DNA from: Ryuthela nishihirai | Lineage: Eukaryota > Arthropoda > Arachnida > Araneae > Heptathelidae | Direction: 5' to 3' | Assembly: GCA_038380435.1 (NCBI GenBank) | Contig: JAWZYU010000001.1 | Location: 13,310,001-13,374,000, forward strand | DNA length: 64,000 nt | Shown: positions 10,880 to 20,700 of the stretch, in pieces | How the letters are laid out: the number at the start of each line of letters is the position of its first letter | How positions within the stretch are numbered: position 1 is the first letter of the stretch | Program-made: the position numbers and the translations under genes | Notes under the pieces: model-generated | The model's input: only the letters and a program-made list of their open reading frames with translations | Databases searched by the model: none | What the model was told of the DNA's origin: nothing

Positions 10880-11045
10880 AAAGTCATGTTATGTCAATGC
10901 AATGCTAACTTTGAAGCTCTATAACTTTTAAAATAAGCGTTTTTTGGGCTATTTTGACAAAGGCAAATTAAAGATCTCCATTCTAAACATCGATCTTTAA
11001 ATTTCCTTCGCTATTTAAAGAGTTATTAAAGTCTAAACATTATAC
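10880..11045 (+). repeat. half-copy of the 2455-type inverted-repeat element
   Basis: ATGTTATGTCAATGCAATGC, then GCTCTATAACTTTTAAAATA and AAAGATCT follow the same order as at 2455. No inverted partner is found nearby. Confidence 0.5.
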
Positions 11046-11325
11046 AACAGCAGGGATATATACCTAAAGACTAAAATTAGACTGGATAATAGTTTGGTTC
11101 TTTCTAAAGTTATTTATGGTACTGAAACTTGAACATTTTGTAAACAAGGTAACAGGAAACTTGATGCTTTTGATTTTCGATGCTTATGCAGTATCTTAGG
11201 CATTAGGTGGTTCAACGTTATAAGTAACGATGAGGTTAGGCAAAGGAATCGGCAACCTTATTTGAGTAGCATATGGTGCAGAGAGAGACTCCGTTGGTTT
11301 GGCCATGTTGCCCGCATTTATTTGT
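11045..11325 (+). pseudogene. RTE-like LINE 3' fragment
   Basis: Plus-strand copy of the LINE C-terminal region, ending at the block for RERLRWFGHVA (GAGAGAGACTCCGTTGGTTT). It is truncated there and followed by a T-rich stretch (TTTATTTGTTTTTATTTATT). Stops are present. 11330-11530 is unassigned. Confidence 0.6.
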
Positions 11326-11529
11326 TTTTATTTATTTGGTTGAGAGAAAGGTGCAATAGTGTACACTAACACCGCTCAATATATATCCAGAACATGATGC
11401 GGGGACTTTAAAATGGGACAACGAAATATTTACAATGTGGTCAACAGCACAGAATAAAACTATACACAATAGATGTCTCTACGTTCAATGAATCGTGTTT
11501 AGCGTTTGTTATGCTACTCCTATCTGTAC

Positions 11530-11655
11530 CCTAACAGCCAATCCATCCACCTTTCTTCTTTGAGACCTTGGGGTCCTTGTGACTTAGCCATTTAGCCCAT
11601 TGTGCGCTGGAAAAAAAATGACTCTGAGAAGTAAATCTAACCAATCCAATGCCCA
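11530..11655 (+). mobile_element. SINE-B, 3' fragment
   Basis: Contains CTTTGAGACCTTGGGGTCC, TTGTGACTTAGCCATTTAGC and CCCATTGTGCG blocks of the SINE-B end, with the head missing. Confidence 0.65.
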
Positions 11656-12032
11656 GTTTTAATTTGCAGACTATTTTGAGAATTGATGTCGTGAAAAGAA
11701 AGTACTTCTCAGTATATCTTTGAAGAACTCACTGGACTATTTATTTGCTTCAAAATTTGGTCGTAAAAACAACCTTAGACATTGCGGAAGGAAGGAACGA
11801 AAACGGTGCCTTTTGTTGCGTCTGATGTCACGAAATCTCAGTAAACGTAACAAAATGAAGACTGTTACTGTTGAAATGAAAGAATAGGTTTAATAAAAGA
11901 TTTCATTCTGAAGGAATGTTTTTGGTGCATGCGTTTGCTTAGATAGGTGTTTTGTGCGTAAATATTTGCTTTTGGGTGACCTGGAAATGACGAAGACGTA
12001 AATTAGCAAGTTTTAGAGAGAAGATATTAGTG

Positions 12033-12563
12033 ATGGATCCAAATGAAATTATTGAGGCAACGGAAGTGTCCTCCCAAGAGGGAGAGGAATGCTCTAAAGT
12101 AATCGACGCGGGAATTTTTGAAATTCGCGAGAGAGATTGTGATGTAGAAGAGAAGACTGGTGTGTGCTGTTCCCTTTCCACCATCCAGGAATGCAGCGGA
12201 AGTGACAATATTAATATATTTTGCTCCCTGATCGAAAAAGAAATAGAGGACTTAAATAAATTATCCCCGGACGACGAAAAGGAATCAATGACAGAAGGCA
12301 TGGGGCCTCTCGACACAAGCAACTTACACTTCACCTTTCCTGAAGTCAGTCAGACAAATACAGAACCATTCGATCCTGATGCCTTTTACAAAAATCGACA
12401 TATCTACGTGATAAGAGAGGAACTCCGTCAAAGACCAGGGAAATTCAAGCGTTTTTCTGCAAAGCCTTTCGTCGTTTCTTCTGTTTCTCGTGCTGCAAAA
12501 GAAGGGGAAGGATGCCACGCTAGTTATTTGAATGTCCAACCCATCCCTCATCCGTCTTCATAG
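12033..12563 (+). CDS. putative acidic 176-residue protein, family unknown
   Basis: This is the best protein-coding candidate in the window. The ATG at 12033 is the first Met after an in-frame stop at 11988, with G at -3 and G at +4 (good eukaryotic context). The frame ends with TAG at 12561. The first ~95 residues are acidic and Ser/Glu/Asp-rich with several Cys. The C-terminal third turns basic and aromatic (around FYKNRHIYVIREELRQRP, then GKFKRF). No signal peptide, membrane segment or known domain is visible, which suggests a soluble intracellular protein, but function is not inferable. Base composition is clearly richer in G+C than its surroundings and the frame does not recur elsewhere in the window, unlike the repeat frames. 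It may be a single-exon gene, or a last exon with an acceptor such as TTTTAG at 12011-12016. Shorter minus-strand frames on the same bases are shadows. Confidence 0.45.
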   Translation: MDPNEIIEATEVSSQEGEECSKVIDAGIFEIRERDCDVEEKTGVCCSLSTIQECSGSDNINIFCSLIEKEIEDLNKLSPDDEKESMTEGMGPLDTSNLHFTFPEVSQTNTEPFDPDAFYKNRHIYVIREELRQRPGKFKRFSAKPFVVSSVSRAAKEGEGCHASYLNVQPIPHPSS

Positions 12564-12744
12564 AAGTCCTTCCAGGTCTCTACTTGAAAGAAAACGGCCC
12601 TTTTCAGGGCCCCTAAATTTGATAAAGGATTGCCAATATCGTACTCTGTGTGTTGTTCTGTCCTTCTTTAATACTCTTTCAGCGCTGCAACTATATTTAG
12701 CTTAGCCTTACCTCTGTCAGTTAATTTGCATGGCATAGTGACGC

Positions 12745-12750
12745 AATAAA
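12745..12750 (+). terminator. candidate poly(A) signal AATAAA
   Basis: A canonical AATAAA lies about 180 bases after the stop of the 12033 frame, a normal 3'-UTR distance. A T-rich stretch follows. AATAAA is common in AT-rich DNA, so this is supportive only. Confidence 0.35.
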
Positions 12751-12754
12751 ACTC

Positions 12755-13190
12755 TCTTTCTTTAGGATAACACTGAGGAGAGGAATTGTAACTAAGTACC
12801 CTTTAAGTAACACGTTTTAAACTTTAAAATTGAAAACTGATTTGTTCTTCAGACGAACTCATGTTTTATACTATAGAATAAAATGATACCAATATTAAAA
12901 AATTAATTTATCATGCAATAAATCGTAAATTTCAAAAGTTACAGAAAGATATATCTTAAAAGATATTACTATTAATTAAATTGCAGAGTAACATTGCTTT
13001 AGGTTAACTGGCAGCTATTTCTTTCATACTTAAAACAAGCCATCATTAAATAATCAGGAAAAAGCAAAATGTTATGGAATTAAAATATTTCGTAAAATAC
13101 GAAATTTTGCTTGATCCTTGTGAACGAAGTTATCTTTTTCTCTGAAGAATTACTGCACCAAAGTAGAAAATAAATTCAAAATTCTCTTCC
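12755..13190. other. no gene seen
   Basis: AT-rich flank between the 12.0 kb frame and the SINE-B at 13195. Confidence 0.4.
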
Positions 13191-13194
13191 ATAG

Positions 13195-13834
13195 TCTTGA
13201 GGGGGTGAGAGGCACCAGACTCATAATCTACAGTTCCCTGATTCGAGCACCATCTTTTCAAGCATTGAGATTTATCTTCTCGAAACCCTTATCTTCCCAT
13301 TGTTAAAAAGGGACATCGATGGAAAATTTGACCGTCCGTCAGATGGGACGTTGAGCAGTGGTCTCGTACGTACAAGAATCACACCCTGTACACGTTAAAG
13401 AATACTCTGGATGCCCTGCACCATAGGCTATCATCTGTCCGAAGGGTCAACACCTCTTACAACAACAACCCTCATCTTCCCATTGTGAAAAAGGGACATC
13501 GATGGAAAATTTGACCGTCCATCAGATGGGACGTTGAGCAGTGGTCCCGTACGTACAAGAATCACACCCTGTACACGTTAAAGAATACTCTGGATGGCCT
13601 GCACCAGAGGCTATCATCTGTCCGAAGGGTCAACACCTCTTACAATAACAACCCTCATCTTCCCATTGTTAAAAAGGGACATCGGTGGAAAATTTGACCG
13701 TCCGTCAGATGGGACGTTGAGCAGTGGTCCCGTACGTACAAGAATCACACCCTGTACACTTTAAAGAATACTCTGGATGGCCTGCACCAGAGGCTATCGT
13801 CTGCCCGAAGGGTCCACACCTTTTACAACAAGGT
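13195..13834 (+). repeat. SINE-B copy expanded as a 183-bp tandem repeat (3 units)
   Basis: Opens like a degenerate SINE-B head (GGCACCAGACTCATAATCTA). From 13291 a 183-base unit covering ATCTTCCCATTG through CCGAAGGGTC repeats at 13291, 13474 and 13657 with few differences. The unit holds the SINE-B middle (GATGGGACGTTGAGC, GTACACGTTAAAGAAT) plus a joining segment ending ACAACAACCC. Frames read on either strand here (64 and 73 codons) are repeat translations. Confidence 0.8.
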
Positions 13835-13836
13835 AA

Positions 13837-14049
13837 ACAAATTATTTTGTCGAACCAGTTTGTCAGAATAATTATGGTAAAGCCCGGATATCTTATCAAA
13901 TGCTCAAGGATTTTAATTCTCTACCGAGAGATCTATTATGCCTGAGCACTTATTCACACATTAAAACTAAAGTTTCGAAATGGTTATTAGCATTTGAAAT
14001 GCAATGTTTAAAAATTCGTATCTGGTATTGTTTTAAGCAACTGCAATAA
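13837..14049 (+). pseudogene. LINE ORF2 C-terminal fragment (jockey/CR1-like)
   Basis: The open frame reads YFVEPVCQNNYGKARISYQM, then LKDFNSLPRDL and KVSKWLLAFE, ending with TAA at 14047. The order YGK...Y...FNSLP...K..WL is the conserved extreme C-terminus of many non-LTR retrotransposon polymerase proteins. It is followed by an (AAATA)n-like tail at 14046-14063. Everything 5' of it is missing, and the neighbouring 183-bp array abuts it. It is a dead 5'-truncated copy of a family different from the RTE-like LINE elsewhere in the window. Confidence 0.65.
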
Positions 14050-14063
14050 ATAAATAAATAAAT

Positions 14064-14261
14064 GGCCATTACGTGGCGAGCGGTTAGCGCGCATGGCTAC
14101 TGCTCTAATGGGACCTGGGTTCGAGCCCCGTTAAGGCATGCACGTTTGTGTTGCTTTTCTGCTGAGGTCCCTCCATCCTGACAAACTTACTGTGGCGTAT
14201 AAACTGACAGGTTACTGTCAGACCTCTGTGGCAAGCAGCTGCTTGAGGGGGTATTTACTTT
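14064..14261 (+). mobile_element. SINE-A copy
   Basis: Head with GGTTAGCGCGCATGGCTACT and GGGTTCGAGCCCC, the SINE-A body and AAGCAGCTGCTTGAGGGGG, ending in a T-rich tail. It sits directly after the AAATA tail of the LINE fragment. Confidence 0.85.
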
Positions 14262-14478
14262 TATTTTAATATTAGTGTGAAATGATGATTTCGACAATAC
14301 GTGATATTTTTGTGCAAAGCGTGTTATGATTCGTAATTTTATAGGTTTATTTTATAAAGGTTTTTCATTTTTTCATGTTTGTGTTTTAATTCGTGTTTTC
14401 TTTTTGTTGTTGTTGTTTTACTTTCTGTTTTTAATTAATGTTCTTTTTTTCATATACATGTCTTATTCTTTTATTAAT

Positions 14479-14622
14479 GCGTCTGAGGCTTGGTTTAACA
14501 GGTAGATTCCTCTGGCATATATCTGGAGAGTTGCGGGTTCGATTCCCGCCTCGTCAGCGATAATCTTTTTCAGATGTTTCTAATAATTGTTGAAGTCTAT
14601 TTCTATAGGTAATCTGTATTTA
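14479..14622 (+). mobile_element. SINE-C (tRNA-like SINE), copy 1
   Basis: tRNA-like head: A-box region TTGGTTTAACAGGTAGA and B box GGTTCGATTCCC. The body is GTCAGCGATAATCTTTTTCA, then CAGATGTTTCT and a TTGAAGTCT-like block. A second copy of the same length lies at 14810. Confidence 0.7.
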
Positions 14623-14809
14623 CCAAGGATGAATTTTTAATAATAAACACCTAAGCGTTATTGACCTACTCATTAAAATCTAAATCATTAGCAACAATTA
14701 GAAAAGTTGCCTCTCCTGAAGTATAGACGGCGCAAGGTCTGCCACACCTCAGTGAAAGATTTATAGGTCTTATTTTGGATGATTTAACCTATAATCTTCC
14801 AGAAATTTA

Positions 14810-14962
14810 GCGTCTGATGTTTGGTTTAACAGGTAGAGCGCTCTAGCATGTATCGAGAGAGTTGCGGGTTCGATTCCTGCTGCGTCAGCGATAATTTTTT
14901 TCAGATGTTTCTGATAAGTGTTGACGTCTTTTTCTACAGGCAATCTGTGTATTTACTCTGGA
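14810..14962 (+). mobile_element. SINE-C (tRNA-like SINE), copy 2
   Basis: Same head and body as 14479 with about 85% identity by eye, including GGTTTAACAGGTAGAGCGC and GGTTCGATTCCTGC. An 84-codon frame (14848-15102) begins inside it and continues into unique sequence. I do not recognise that protein. Confidence 0.7.
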
Positions 14963-15640
14963 TAGAGGTAGATGAAGGTTTTCTAAAACAAATTAATGCT
15001 GCTCAGAGGGTGCATGCGGGACTCGTGCACAAGACTGGTATTGAAAGGTCAATTCTAAAGGATGAGTCTCTTACTGCAGTGATAAAGAACCAAGAGCCCT
15101 AATGGAGTAAGATATAACATTTTAACTAAAAGAGAACTTGATCAGCTGCCAGAGGACCAGACATATTATCAGGAGACTGTGGGCTTGCCTCCCCCCCCCC
15201 CCCGGCAAGCTCTCCTCTCTGACGAGTATAGCAGGAAGCCTAAAGTTGAGGGATTTCTAATCTTCCAATTGTATTTCAATCTAGCTATCTCCTGTCCAAA
15301 TATTCTGACGTTGTTCCGGAGTTTTATTACAGTATTCAATTAGTCATAATTTATTTAACGGCTATAAAAACACATATTTGAAACAGCAAGTTATAAATCT
15401 TAACGATAAATATAAATATTGAGAATCATTAAGTACGCAAACTTACTTGAAAAGAAATTTATTAAAATAAAAGTTCTTTATTTGGATAGTTTTCTCAGAA
15501 ACCCATGAAAATGAGATTTTCATAAACTGATTACACACTCATTCATAACGTAAATGACTAAACATCAGATATAATATTTATACAGGCAATCCCCATAAAA
15601 CACGGAACATCTACAACACGATTTCGCTCTAACACGGTTA
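14963..15640. other. unassigned; C-homopolymer inside a small hairpin
   Basis: 14963-15102 is open on the plus strand and looks somewhat coding-like (FLKQINAAQRVHAGLVHKTG), but no family is recognised and no start or splice site is clear. At about 15183-15210, GCTTGCC and GGCAAGC flank a C run. The rest is AT-rich with no feature. Confidence 0.3.
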
Positions 15641-15644
15641 GAGA

Positions 15645-15730
15645 CAAGGGGCTAACAAGGTCCTGTTTGACATTGTCTGCCCACCACATCCTAGGTCTCC
15701 CCCCCTTTCTGAGGTCTTTAGACACTTTTA
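15645..15730 (-). pseudogene. short RTE-like LINE fragment
   Basis: AACAAGGTCCTGTTTGACAT, then GTCTGCCCACC and ATCCTAGGTCT match the minus-strand LINE end at 18365-18415. Only about 85 bases remain. Confidence 0.6.
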
Positions 15731-15765
15731 ATAACCCTTAAAATTTTTTTAATAACATTTAAAGA

Positions 15766-16145
15766 TGGGACGAGGGTGGCTCAGTCGCTAACGCACCAGG
15801 TTCGTAATCTGCAGTTCCCAGGTTCGAGTCCCAGCTGGGCCAGGGTTGAGACATCTCCGCAAAACTCCCGCCCACGGTCAGTAGGGGACACCGATGGGCA
15901 TGGAAAGACCGTCGTCCGTCGGATGGGACGTTAAGCCGTGGCCCGTTTGCGGGAGAGCCATACCCTGCGCACGTTAAAGAACACGCTGGATGGCCGTGAC
16001 GGGAGGTACCATCTGTCTTCAAACAGCTGTTCCAGTGGGTCCCCTCCCCCAACCTTCTCTGAGCCTTCGGGGTCCATGTGACCTGGCAATTTAGCCCATG
16101 GTGTGCAAAAAAGTGCCGCTCAGAGGTAAAACAACCCAACCCAAA
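15766..16145 (+). mobile_element. SINE-B, nearly full-length
   Basis: Head GGGTGGCTCAGTCG and GGTTCGAGTCCC, the complete body and a CCCAACCCAAA tail. The 143-codon minus-strand frame over it and the next copy is a repeat translation. Confidence 0.85.
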
Positions 16146-16147
16146 CC

Positions 16148-16315
16148 ATGTTAAAGAACACGCTGGATGGCCTTGACAGGAGTTTGACATCTGTCTCTTA
16201 ATAGATGGTCCCCTTCCCTCATATTTCTCTGAGCCTTTCGAATCTTTTTACTTGGCCATTTAGCCCAATGGGTAGGGAAGAAAAAGTGCCGTTGAGAGCG
16301 TGACACAGTAAAGTG
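16148..16315 (+). mobile_element. SINE-B, 3' half, tandem to the previous copy
   Basis: Starts at the SINE-B internal block GTTAAAGAACACGCTGGATG and continues to the GAGCC and GCCATTTAGCCCA blocks. It directly follows the tail of the 15766 copy. Confidence 0.75.
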
Positions 16316-16509
16316 ACGAAGTGAGAGACTTCCTCCACTCTCCTTAAAAGCATTAATTTAAAAAAATAAAATTATGTTTTTTAATAAAATAGAGATACTT
16401 TTATTTTATCTTTTCATTAATTCAACTGTATAGTCTGCACATAGAAATCACGTTGCATTCCGTTGAAACGCTTCTAAAAACAAGAAAACGGTGTCGAGCC
16501 GCATGGTAG

Positions 16510-16735
16510 TACAGCCGCTCAAAAAAGTATCTGAACACTATGGTTGATTACAAAATTCAGAAAAAATATCTGGCAACGATTTTTTTTTAGAAATTAGTGA
16601 TCTGATTCGTGTCACGTGATACAAAGGTTGTCAGATCACTTTCTAAAAAATCAATTTCTAAAAAAATTGTTCCCAGATATATTTTCTGAATTCTGTAATC
16701 AACCATAGTGTTCGGATATTTTTTGAGCGACTGTA
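16510..16735. mobile_element. palindromic Tc1/mariner-type MITE
   Basis: The left end TACAGCCGCTCAAAAAAGTA and right end TTTTTTGAGCGACTGTA are inverted repeats. The symmetry continues through ATGGTTGATTACA, AAATATCTGG and TTAGTGATCTG towards the centre near 16620. It is bounded by TA, the usual Tc1/mariner target. No transposase is encoded. A cleaner copy is at 31800. Confidence 0.8.
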
Positions 16736-16950
16736 CTAATAGCACAACTTTTGTATAACTAACATTAATATGAATAAAGATTATTATTACTGTTAAACAA
16801 CAGCACCGCTTTGATCTATATCGATATAATCTTTAATCGTAATCGTTTAACGGAAAATCTCTCCGATATCGCGCGTTCGAGCACGCCTCCTTCTTTATTT
16901 TTGTTGATAGTGCCACGCAAGTGACAGTCCATAAGGTCATAAAATATGTT

Positions 16951-17152
16951 GGAGGGGACCACGGGGCTATGGCCCCCTCCAAGAGACCTGCCAGTGTTTT
17001 ATTCATTTCATTTCAACGGCCAGCCAATTTCTTTTCCAAGAAGGCAAACCCCTGATGCTTTTAGCACCCCATATGATGGCATGTGTAAGGACATATGAAG
17101 GATTTAGTACTCCAGAAATGACACTTTTTACTATAAAATCCTTCGTATGTCC
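16951..17152. repeat. two local hairpins in a GC-richer patch
   Basis: GGAGGGG at 16951 pairs with CCCCTCC at 16974-16980. At 17089-17152, GGACATATGAAGGATTTAGT pairs with the block ending AAATCCTTCGTATGTCC. The second is about 64 nt long, pre-miRNA sized. The 74-codon minus-strand frame at 17061-17285 has no recognised domain. Confidence 0.5.
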
Positions 17153-17289
17153 CTAAATGGCCCACTCCAAGATTGAGACTTATGACCGCCCCTGTGCCAC
17201 GCCCCACTCCTGTCAGAAGATCACCCAGTTGTGCCACGCCCCTCTCTAAAGAAGGTTTTGTCGACTCACCCCAGCCCAAACCCATCCGA

Positions 17290-17570
17290 AGTAAACAACT
17301 CTAAAAGTCCAAATAATTCAAAGTCCCAGTCACGCCATCATGGATTCTGAAGTCATCGGCCAAGCGATATCAACTATTTGTCAGCGCCATTTACACCATC
17401 TACTGTTTAAAATACGTACTATATCGACTATATACCTTTCAAAAAACGTTCTTCGATGGCTGGACTCGAACTCCACACTTCATCAGTGGACGACGCGTTA
17501 TCTATTATGCCAAGGGTAGTATAGAGTTAAAATACTTGAAGGTCGTCGACCTCGTTAAAATTGAAGAATG
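17290..17570 (-). mobile_element. composite repeat with tRNA-like SINE-D unit
   Basis: On the minus strand at about 17520-17455: CTTGGCATAATAGATAACGC (A-box-like) and GAGTTCGAGTCCA (B box). The segment 17290-17360 (CAAAGTCCCAGTCACGCCAT) parallels 55855-55890, and the SINE-D unit parallels 55985-56110, so the two loci are copies of one composite element. Confidence 0.5.
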
Positions 17571-17574
17571 AATT

Positions 17575-17725
17575 AATCGATCATCATTTTCTTTTATTCC
17601 ATATAAATCACAAACACTTTAATTTAGGAATAAATAATTTTTATAAATGAAAATTTTATTACTTGTAAATCACAAATATTTCAACTTAGGAATATATTAT
17701 TTTTACAAATGAATTTTCATTTCTT
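17575..17725. repeat. ~55-bp degenerate tandem repeat
   Basis: The order 'AAATCACAAA...AATTTAGGAATA...TTTTTATAAATGAA' appears two to three times. It corresponds in position to the larger AT minisatellite after the SINE-D copy at 56 kb. Confidence 0.45.
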
Positions 17726-17779
17726 GCAAATCGGATTTAGAAATAAATTTATAAGTACATCAACATCTTATCTCACCCC

Positions 17780-18200
17780 TCGTGTGAACCACGATTTATT
17801 AACGAACGTCGCAAAGGCAGAAATAAATGTTTTGAAACATTTCTCCAAATTAGGAATTACACTCCTTGCTCTTACGGAGAACGATTTTTTACTGCTTATC
17901 TCACTCATCCTGTGTTTGCACGGGACCACGTTCCATTGACGGACGGCGCCACGAAAGAGACCGACAAATGTTTTGAAATATTACTCCAAATTGGGAATTG
18001 CATCCCTTGCTCTGAAGGAGGCTGCATTCACTCCTACTCTGTTTAAAATTATTTATGATCGACGGACTGTATGACTTGTTTATATTGTATCTCACGCTTT
18101 CTTTATGTCTCACTAGGAACCACGTCTTTAATGACGGACGGCACTACGAAAGAGAGCAAGAAATATTTTGAAACATTATTTTCTAAAAAATGGGAATTGT
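17780..18200. repeat. degenerate tandem repeat, 3 units of about 140-190 bp
   Basis: A unit with GAACCACG, then ACGGACGGCGCCACGAAAGA, then TTTTGAAACATT and GGGAATTGCACT-like and CCTTGCTCTGAAGGAG-like blocks starts near 17785, 17923 and 18117. Non-coding; origin unknown. Confidence 0.55.
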
Positions 18201-18244
18201 ACTGTTTGCTCTGAAAAATAATTATCATCGAAATGAACATTTTC

Positions 18245-18925
18245 ATACTCATCATCATCCTGAAGCAGCCATGGGCTACGGAGTTCCAACGAGACCGTGC
18301 AATTCAGTTCTCCAAGCATATCTGTCCTGAGCTACATCTGCTTCATCTAGCCACTGCACACCAATTCTAACAAGGTCCTGTTTGACATTGTCTGCCCACC
18401 GCATCCTAGGTCTTCCCCTCCTTCTGAGACCTTCGGGCACACTGTTCATAACCCTATTTGCCAATCTATAATTATCCATATGGGCAACATGGCCAAACCA
18501 ACGGAGTCTCTCTCTGCACAATATGCTGCTTAAAGGAGGTTTGCAGACTCCTTTGCCTAATCTCATCATTAGTTACAAAGTTAAACCACCTAATACCCAA
18601 GATACTGCGTAAGCATCTAGTTTCTGTTATCTTGTTTACAAAGTGTTCAAGTTTCACTACCATAACTAACCCTAGAAAGAACCAAACAATTTTATAGTCT
18701 AATTTTAGTCTTTAGGTTATACGCCTATTTCTCCACACTCTCCATAAATTCTTAAAAGTCCCAGCAGCAATCCTTATTTCTCTCTTAATCTCATGCCGCA
18801 CATCACCAGTATCTGTTACATAGCTCCCAAGATTATAAAAATGTGACATCAGCTCGAATGGAATTATTCAAATTAACTGAACTATAGCCCTCCTGACCAT
18901 TTTTCATCACTTTTTGTGCTGTTAA
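18245..18925 (-). pseudogene. RTE-like LINE 3' end, best-preserved C-terminus
   Basis: The minus strand gives, in order, YVTDTGDVRHEIKREIR-type sequence, WFNFVTNDEIRQRS, then an open 97-codon frame (18569-18276) with RERLRWFGHVAHMDNYRLAN, RRRGRPRMRWADNVKQDL and QDRYAWRTELH. This '...RLRWFGHV.RM...RGRP...W.D...DL' block is the usual end of the polymerase protein in these LINEs. It is followed by a 3' UTR with CCATGGCTGC and an ATGATGATG tail, typical of RTE. It is truncated on its 5' side near 18925 and has frameshifts, so it is dead. Copies at 735, 11045, 15645 and 62702 are the same family. Confidence 0.75.
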
Positions 18926-18929
18926 ACCG

Positions 18930-19800
18930 TTGTTTCAATATTTTGCGTTATAAAAAGTTCTGCAATTTAAAATATCTTATTTTAAACTATCACATCAAGC
19001 GTTTAAAATTTTCTGTTAATAAATAGCAAATGATATAAATGTTTAAAGAAATAATACTATATATGTTTATCCTAATGTTCTTATTTTCGTGAAATTATAT
19101 TTTAAAATCAGATTTCCAGTGTAAATTACACAAGGAAATCATATTTTACATTGATATTAATTAAAACTTAGTTGCGTTTAAAAACCTAAAAAAATTCTTT
19201 ATTTTCACTTAATTATTTTTAATTCTGGTTTATTTATTATTTTTGATTTTTTAAACGTATTCTCTCCCCCTTAAAGTAGGTTGCCGACTCCTCAGTTCAG
19301 TTCAGTTTTATTATAATAATAAGGTTACAAACAACATATATTTGTAATACTCTTATTAACCCAAGAGCATCTAAGCTCATGTAGGTTAATTTACAAATTA
19401 TTTAAATACATAATTTTGGCAACACTGACACTCAACTTTACATAAAGAAAAAAATATATATATACAAAAACAATACAGAATTTATAAAAACGAATTAATT
19501 TATTTTTACTTTAACCCTTTCGCTACCGTTCCGGCCGTCCCGGCCGAATCCCTTTCGCTACCATACTGGCCCGTCGGCCGGGAGAAGGTAGGTTGAACGG
19601 GTGAACTCTCCCTCCCCTCTTTGTGCATCTCCCTCTCAGAGGGTTCAAACGACCATCAATTAACATCTAAATGACAAACTGCTTGCATCCCTCCAGGCAA
19701 CAGGGGGACTCTAAGTGTCGACTGCAGAATGTGGTGTGTTTATTTCCTTCTTGTAACTTGCATTTCAGCAAAAAGCAAAGGAAAGATGGAATAATTCTTT
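18930..19800. other. no gene seen; LINE scrap and GC-rich patch
   Basis: AT-rich. At 19270-19293 a 24-base scrap of the LINE (GTAGGTTGCCGACTCC) joins an unrelated repeat end (TTCAGTTCAGTTTTATTATA). At 19520-19585 a GC-rich direct duplication (CCCTTTCGCTACC...GGCC) stands out from its surroundings. Confidence 0.4.
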
Positions 19801-19819
19801 TGGATTTGAAGGGGAGATC

Positions 19820-20700
19820 AAAAAGTGTTAGGACTGAATAATAACTTCATGCATTGATAGGTTCTCAACAGAAAGTAGAAACAGTTGAAATAGTTAAATG
19901 TTTGATCAAGAGGGAATCAAATTCACAATTTTGCAATTTCTTAAAAGCGCTTTTTATAGAAAAATGTGATTATTGGCAATCACATTTGAAGATCTGACTG
20001 CCGTCTGCCTAAATACCTACTTTTGATATTTTTAATATTTAATGAGTTATAAAATTTGGAATATTTAACATTAACTTACCTTGTTATTCATATACTGTTC
20101 AATCATTACGTATGCAGCTAAAATATACATTTTATTAAATTTTACAGAATGTTTCTTTTCATTTTAATATGTTGCAATAATTTTTCAGGTTTTGAGTACA
20201 TTTTCCAGCTTACAAAATTATTTGGATATTGAACGATTATTTGTGAATAATTCAACATTTAAAGAGATTTGATAGAGGCCTCAAGTATAACTATAGTCAT
20301 ATTTTGTCCATATTAATATTACTTAAGAAGTTACTGATATCTGAATATGATTCCATATTCAAATAACATGAAACGTTTTTTCTGTTCAGTACCTACGTAT
20401 AGATATAATGCTTAGACAACGATATAAAAGAATTTCCACATTTTATAAACAGAATGCTAACTTTTGAAGCTTTCTAACTTGAAATATAAGACTTTATGGT
20501 AAAATGCTACAACAAAACAAAAAATGAAGATCTACATTTAGTGGAGCTAATTCTAAATTTCAATAATATTCTCTTATTATTTAAGGAGTTGCATATGCTG
20601 GAATATTTAACAGAAGCAATGCGTAAGGAACTTATATAATCTTTACTAACAGAGCAATAATTATTTATACAAACTTCCAAAATAAACAGTTATTTGATGA
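19820..20700. repeat. two half-copies of the 2455-type inverted-repeat family
   Basis: Blocks such as TTTGAAGATCTGACTGC and GAGTTATAAAATTTGGAATA (19980-20065), and GAATGCTAACTTTTGAAGCT with TTTCAATAATATTCTC (20450-20575), follow the family order. No clean borders. Confidence 0.4.

Noticed and set aside
14810..14890. True tRNA genes in the SINE-C units
   Set aside because: A and B boxes are present, but the acceptor and anticodon stems do not pair well and the same extended tail follows both copies.
15759..16190. 143-codon minus-strand ORF
   Set aside because: Covers a SINE-B and a second partial copy; the same peptide appears in other SINE-B copies.
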